Source: a virus. Taken from it: a DNA stretch of 22,614 nucleotides. The DNA lies in IMG/VR virus record IMGVR_UViG_3300034101_002186, positions 1 to 22,614 of that record, one strand, 5' to 3'. The notes under the pieces are model-generated. The model was not told the DNA's origin, made no database searches, and was given only the letters and a program-made list of their open reading frames with translations. Below, piece by piece: positions 22,037 to 22,614 of the stretch (positions within the stretch are counted from its first letter, which is position 1; every line of letters begins with the position of its first letter). The translations under genes and the position numbers were made by a program.

Positions 22037-22582
22037 TCACGGCGTAATTATCCACGATACTTGAGAGATTTCATATTCAAACCCAACTTCAGAATATGTA
22101 AAAAGTTTTCTGGCGCTGGCTGTTGGACTTATTGATGCCGCAGTATATTCAATTTCTGAGATACGCTGTGAACAAGTATTAAAATCAATATATGTGATAT
22201 CTCGCTGAACATCTCCAGCGGTTAAAATCTGATCCTTTAATGATGGACTGAAGGCGCTGAACTCAATTTCATTCGCCAGTTGGTTAACAGTCACCCCGGG
22301 TCCAGACTTAAAACTTCTAAATTGTAACTGATTTCCGACGATATTTTTCAATACCTGTGCGCCAGTCCCAAGATTTATTCCGGCAACAGATGAAAGTAGT
22401 TCGATCCAGTTAGTTGAGAGTCCTTCATCTAGTTTTATGAAGAACTTAGGCCCGCCTTCACGCAAAAGTCGATAAGTCGTTCCCGGCGCTGCTCGCGTAG
22501 GCACGACTGTGGGATTTTCAACGCCGCTTAAGTCATACTGAATTGTATAACGCGAAAGCGCGGTATCATTATGAGTTGACAT
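22037..22582 (-). CDS. 181-aa fibre-like protein
   Basis: The segment APGTTYRLLREGGPKFFIKL (residues 32-51) is followed directly by DEGLSTNWIEL. This repeats the pattern 'PG..Y...G...K.D.G.STNW.E' found in the N-terminal part of the 695-aa fibre. It is followed by LGTGAQVLKNIVGNQLQFRS and GPGVTVNQLANEIEFS, a common alternating pattern in the shafts of trimeric fibres. The last third is polar beta structure (FNTCSQRISEIEYTAASISP). The ATG has only a weak GAAG upstream. It is the most upstream complete gene of the appendage block and may be a short fibre or the distal part of one. Which it is cannot be decided here. Confidence 0.7.
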   Translation of the reverse strand: MSTHNDTALSRYTIQYDLSGVENPTVVPTRAAPGTTYRLLREGGPKFFIKLDEGLSTNWIELLSSVAGINLGTGAQVLKNIVGNQLQFRSFKSGPGVTVNQLANEIEFSAFSPSLKDQILTAGDVQRDITYIDFNTCSQRISEIEYTAASISPTASARKLFTYSEVGFEYEISQVSWIITP

Positions 22583-22588
22583 AATTTA

Positions 22589-22614
22589 TTACTTCGACAG
22601 CAAATCAATTATTG
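22589..22614 (-). CDS. Possible last codons of an upstream gene, cut by the window edge
   Basis: In one minus-strand frame the edge reads IIDLLSK followed by TAA at 22591-22589; the other two frames have stops at once. The 6-bp distance to the next ATG fits the tight packing elsewhere. Seven codons are too few to be certain. Confidence 0.3.

Noticed and set aside
14945-22582. Polysaccharide depolymerase (tailspike) domain in the large appendage proteins
   Set aside because: I see no pectate-lyase-type parallel beta-helix ladder or recognisable catalytic motif; the proteins are repeat-rich or Ig-like instead.

Overview
The window looks like the late structural and lysis half of a tailed bacteriophage (or a prophage segment of one). 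It is packed wall to wall with genes, and every supported gene lies on the minus strand, so transcription runs from high to low coordinates. Gaps are a few bases, stops and starts repeatedly overlap as TAATG or ATGA, and most starts have a GGAG/AGGG-type ribosome binding site. I see no tRNA, integrase, transposase, CRISPR array, replication gene or head gene. A stand-alone lytic transglycosylase and a lipoprotein-like lysis gene point to a Gram-negative host. The adaptor-like and nozzle-like proteins followed by three large alanine/glutamine-rich or helical proteins point to a short-tailed (podovirus-type) virion. Host genus and phage genus cannot be read from the sequence alone.

Layout in transcription order. 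(1) 22582-11841: a block of seven or eight beta-rich, fibre-like or appendage-like genes. These are a 181-aa fibre-like protein, a 782-aa protein with two GH-GD/LSAT-type repeats, a 362-aa protein with an FnIII-like domain and two Ig-like repeats, a 175-aa beta-rich protein, a 1011-aa repeat protein, a 695-aa fibre with two C1q-like domains, a 153-aa protein with a tail-fibre-assembly-like C-terminus, and a 171-aa protein with an HDHSGSGNG motif. (2) 11828-10850: two small paralogous coiled-coil proteins and an acidic 82-aa protein. (3) 10847-7007: tail adaptor-like protein (308 aa), nozzle-like protein (855 aa) and a 115-aa accessory protein. (4) 7003-1208: three large proteins (322, 513 and 1087 aa) in the positions expected for internal virion/ejection proteins. 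(5) 1211-1: a lysis cluster with a 173-aa lytic transglycosylase, a 58-aa one-helix holin candidate, a 73-aa helical protein, an 85-aa lipoprotein-like protein whose gene starts inside the previous one, and the start of another membrane protein cut by the window edge.

The likely logic is one late transcript. Appendage proteins would bind the host surface, the adaptor and nozzle would form the tail tube, the large helical proteins would be ejected to bridge the envelope, and the last genes would open the cell.

The most striking element is the 1011-aa gene. It holds twelve consecutive 9-residue units (TEATVATLA type). They are nearly identical as protein but heavily diversified at synonymous positions as DNA, and they appear to be an expansion of one 9-residue piece of a recurring 38-residue module; a second copy of the module carries exactly three extra units. 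Other notable points are the tandem paralogy of the 74- and 165-aa genes, an abrupt GC drop over the C1q-like half of the fibre gene, and a transglycosylase encoded separately from the giant ejection-like protein.
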